Source of the DNA: Bacillota bacterium
GTDB lineage: Bacteria; Bacillota_I; Bacilli_A; Erysipelotrichales; Erysipelotrichaceae
NCBI GenBank assembly: GCA_023388035.1
Contig: JAEWGY010000010.1
Coordinates: 1-7,115, forward strand
Direction of reading: 5' to 3'
DNA length: 7,115 nucleotides
The stretch's first letter is position 1. Every line of letters begins with the position of its first letter. The notes under the pieces were generated by a model that worked only from the letters and a program-made list of their open reading frames with translations, searched no databases and had not been told where the DNA came from. Position numbers and translations under genes: made by a program. Shown here one piece after another: positions 4,662-7,115 of this stretch.

Positions 4662-7115
4662 TAGACCTCCCTTCTTTTAAGTTCTATGACACTAGGATCA
4701 TAGGCTGATAAATTAATTTTTATTTTAATTTCATAATAATCTTCAAAAAGTTCTAAATCCTTACTATTAGGAAAATATTTTAATCGATAATGATTATCGA
4801 AGGTATAAAATTCAAAAGCAAAATAATTATTCCCTTTAGTATCAAGATATTTTTTAATATTTTTAATAAAGCCACTTAGTCTAAGAATTCGATATGATCT
4901 TTTAGTGAGAATCTTAAATTCTAATTCCTGATCTGTAGTATAATTATATCGCTTTTTAAAGATCGCATTCGTTTTTTGATTAGGCATGAAATTAAATACT
5001 TCATATTCCATCTTTATTTTTTCTAAAAGTGAATATTCTTCATTAATGATACTAGGTAAATCATTAAGCATAAAGTAATTAAGTAATAAATCATTAAATC
5101 TTAAAAGCATTGATTTACGAGTTTCTTTAAGGGAATCTAATGCTCCAGCTTTAATTAATAATTTAAAACCATTATTAAAGAAACTCTCTAAATCTTCAAT
5201 TAAAACCTGACCTAATCTTTTATTTAAAATCCTTTTACTATCCATTCTTATTTCATTAACGATTAATTCAACTAAGCTATTTAAATCATTAAAACCATAA
5301 TTATCTCTTATTTTGATAATAAGATTAATTAAACGCTCATCAAGATTTGCGATAGTATTAAATCCTAATCTCAGTGAATTATCTTCAATCATTGTTTTAG
5401 CATGTGATTTTAAAATATCAACACTCCTAACTTCTACCTTAAGATTTACTAATTCATAGTAAGCTTTAATTAAAAATTCTCGATTTTCCTTAGAATCAAA
5501 ATTATTAAATTCATTAATTGCAGCAAAATAATATTCTAGGGGGAAGTAGGTTTTTAAATAAATTTCATAATAGATAACTTTAGCATAGGCAATAGCATGT
5601 GATTTATTAAAACCATAATCACCAAAATTAAGAATTCTTTTAAAAACATCATTTGCCATTACTGGATCAACACCCTTATTAATAGCTCCATCAGTAAATT
5701 GCTTATTAAATCTCTTAATGCCAGCCATATCTTTTTTAGATATTGCACGCCTTAAACTATCAGCATCACTAAGACTAAGTCCCGCAAAGCTACTAGCAAT
5801 TTCTAAAACCTGCTCCTGAAATAATAAATCATAAGCAGTTTTACTTAAAATTTTATTCAAAGCTTGATTCTTAAGATCTATCTTATGATTTCGATTGTTT
5901 AAAAATTTATTAACTGAATCATAGGAATTAGCATCCTCACTAGCACCAGCGCTAGCTCCTGGTCTTACTAAGGAAATCAGAATAGCAATTTCTTCTAAAT
6001 TCTTCGGTTTAAAAAAGCTAAGCAATTTTTGATGCCTTAAAGTTCCTAACTGAAAGAGTTTAAGATTTAGTCCTTTAGCTAAATTCTGATAAACTTTTTG
6101 ATCATTTAAAGCGATCTTATGAATAGTAAAGGATGTTTGTTTTTTTCTGATTAATTCAATTATTTCTGAAATAAAATCCAAATGCAGATTTGATAAAAAA
6201 TCAAATTTAACTAAGCCTAATTTTTCTAATTGCTTAGCCTCATTTAAGGAAATATATAAGTCTTCATCATTTAAATAATCAAGTGATAGATATTCATCAA
6301 GATCCTTAGCTGTAATTATAATACCAGAGGTATGAATCTGATTAATAATAGGTAGTGATTCTAATTTTAAGGCAGTTTCATAGATTTCTTGATATAAGCT
6401 TGAAGCATCAATTCTAAGTTTAAATTCTCTAATATTTTCATAGGCTGATTTTAAATCATATTTCTTTTCATCAATGATTCGCTTAATATTCTTACTAATA
6501 AAATTATCACTTTTAACCTTATATGCAGCTAGTATTTCATCGATGATTTTCTTAGTTTTTAGATGATTATAGGTAGCTATTTTTATTACTCTTTTATAGC
6601 CATAAAGTTTTTTAAAATAATCGTAGATGATAGCTCTTTTATTAGATGGCATATCAATATCGATATCCGGTAATTCACTGCGGTATTCATTTAAAAAACG
6701 CTCAAATACTAAATCATATTCAATGGGATCAACATCAGTAATGCATAATAAATAGGCAACTAAAGAGCCGGCCGCACTACCCCTACCAGGACCTATTAAA
6801 ATATCCTTTTTACGAGCATAAGATATCGCATCAGCAACAATTAAAAAATAATCGGCAAAGCCTTTTTCATTGATTAGTTTTAATTCCTTATTTAATCTTT
6901 GATGATATAAATCAAGTTTACTAAGTTTATTAGAAGCTAATCTACGCCTTAGCATTTTAAAGCACATTATTTTTAAATATTCAATTGAACTAAGTTTATA
7001 TTTATTCTCAAAAATCGGTAGATGATGATCTTTAAAAATCTCAATATTACTAAAACTATCCAGTAGTTTATTCGTATTTTCCTTAATAAAATGTGGGAAA
7101 ATAGCATTATATTCC
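4661..7115 (-). CDS. dnaE: DNA polymerase III alpha subunit DnaE, 5' end outside window
   Basis: The reading frame stays open to the right edge, so the ATG at 6967 is internal, not the start: the preceding codons read LPIFENKYKLSSIEYLK, a DnaE-like stretch. The visible 817 residues lack the N-terminal PHP domain. In visible-fragment numbering, GPGRGSAAGSLVAY lies at 108-121, the catalytic pair in PDIDID at 149-154 and the third catalytic aspartate in KFDF at 303-306. QEQV is at 433-436 and GDYGFNKSHA at 498-507. Near the C-terminus an OB-fold stretch (LSGFIKNIKKYLDTKG... to YFPNS) is followed directly by the end, with no tau-binding extension like that of E. coli. In Firmicutes DnaE cooperates with PolC, extending RNA primers at the fork. 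The segment after RPG (ASAGASEDANSYD) is unusual. The stop overlaps the response regulator start, which is an uncommon neighbour. Confidence 0.96.
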   Translation of the reverse strand, partial: EYNAIFPHFIKENTNKLLDSFSNIEIFKDHHLPIFENKYKLSSIEYLKIMCFKMLRRRLASNKLSKLDLYHQRLNKELKLINEKGFADYFLIVADAISYARKKDILIGPGRGSAAGSLVAYLLCITDVDPIEYDLVFERFLNEYRSELPDIDIDMPSNKRAIIYDYFKKLYGYKRVIKIATYNHLKTKKIIDEILAAYKVKSDNFISKNIKRIIDEKKYDLKSAYENIREFKLRIDASSLYQEIYETALKLESLPIINQIHTSGIIITAKDLDEYLSLDYLNDEDLYISLNEAKQLEKLGLVKFDFLSNLHLDFISEIIELIRKKQTSFTIHKIALNDQKVYQNLAKGLNLKLFQLGTLRHQKLLSFFKPKNLEEIAILISLVRPGASAGASEDANSYDSVNKFLNNRNHKIDLKNQALNKILSKTAYDLLFQEQVLEIASSFAGLSLSDADSLRRAISKKDMAGIKRFNKQFTDGAINKGVDPVMANDVFKRILNFGDYGFNKSHAIAYAKVIYYEIYLKTYFPLEYYFAAINEFNNFDSKENREFLIKAYYELVNLKVEVRSVDILKSHAKTMIEDNSLRLGFNTIANLDERLINLIIKIRDNYGFNDLNSLVELIVNEIRMDSKRILNKRLGQVLIEDLESFFNNGFKLLIKAGALDSLKETRKSMLLRFNDLLLNYFMLNDLPSIINEEYSLLEKIKMEYEVFNFMPNQKTNAIFKKRYNYTTDQELEFKILTKRSYRILRLSGFIKNIKKYLDTKGNNYFAFEFYTFDNHYRLKYFPNSKDLELFEDYYEIKIKINLSAYDPSVIELKRREV

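Noticed and set aside
6967..7115. dnaE starting at ATG 6967
   Set aside because: The frame is open upstream to the window edge and encodes DnaE-like sequence, and the PHP domain is missing from the visible part, so the true start lies outside.
1..7115. CRISPR array, tRNA or rRNA genes
   Set aside because: No regularly spaced repeats, no tRNA-like TTCGANTC arm with partner stems and no rRNA-like conserved stretch was seen.

Overview
The window comes from a very AT-rich Gram-positive bacterium of the Bacillota/Firmicutes type, possibly an Erysipelotrichia-like or related lineage (the lineage is inference). The evidence is a Firmicute-style catabolite-repression (cre) site, a LicT/BglG antiterminator with its RNA target, strong AGGAGG ribosome binding sites, and a DnaE polymerase that ends just after its OB fold. 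Every gene I can support lies on the minus strand, so transcription runs from high to low coordinates.

Right part (7115 to 2344): one tightly packed gene string. It starts with dnaE, whose 5' end lies beyond the window. An OmpR/PhoB-type response regulator follows, with stop and start sharing one base. Next is a membrane histidine kinase, overlapping by 17 bp and starting with TTG, and then an 83-residue two-helix membrane protein overlapping the kinase by 8 bp. The last three look like one signalling unit with a small accessory membrane protein, probably co-transcribed with dnaE.

Middle (2343 to 441): an apparent insert of different character. It carries a complete RhuM-family gene that is visibly richer in GC than its neighbours, a degenerate terminator behind it, and about 650 bp with no recognisable gene. 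A 30-bp sequence containing a perfect 13+1+13 palindrome occurs twice, once inside the rhuM-like reading frame and once 87 bp upstream of its start codon.

Left part (440 to 1): a second, shortened copy of the small membrane-protein gene (45 codons). It keeps the same ribosome binding site, the same 8-bp overlap with a vestigial kinase-like tail, and the same 3' flank. This indicates a partial duplication of the end of the two-component operon, and the two copies bracket the rhuM-like segment. Then comes a textbook sugar-operon control region: a cre site overlapping the -35 box of a consensus promoter, a RAT antiterminator site, a 17-bp terminator stem, and the start of a BglG/LicT-family antiterminator gene that runs off the left edge. 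That operon would be repressed by CcpA when preferred sugars are present and opened by its own first gene product when its sugar, probably a beta-glucoside, is available.
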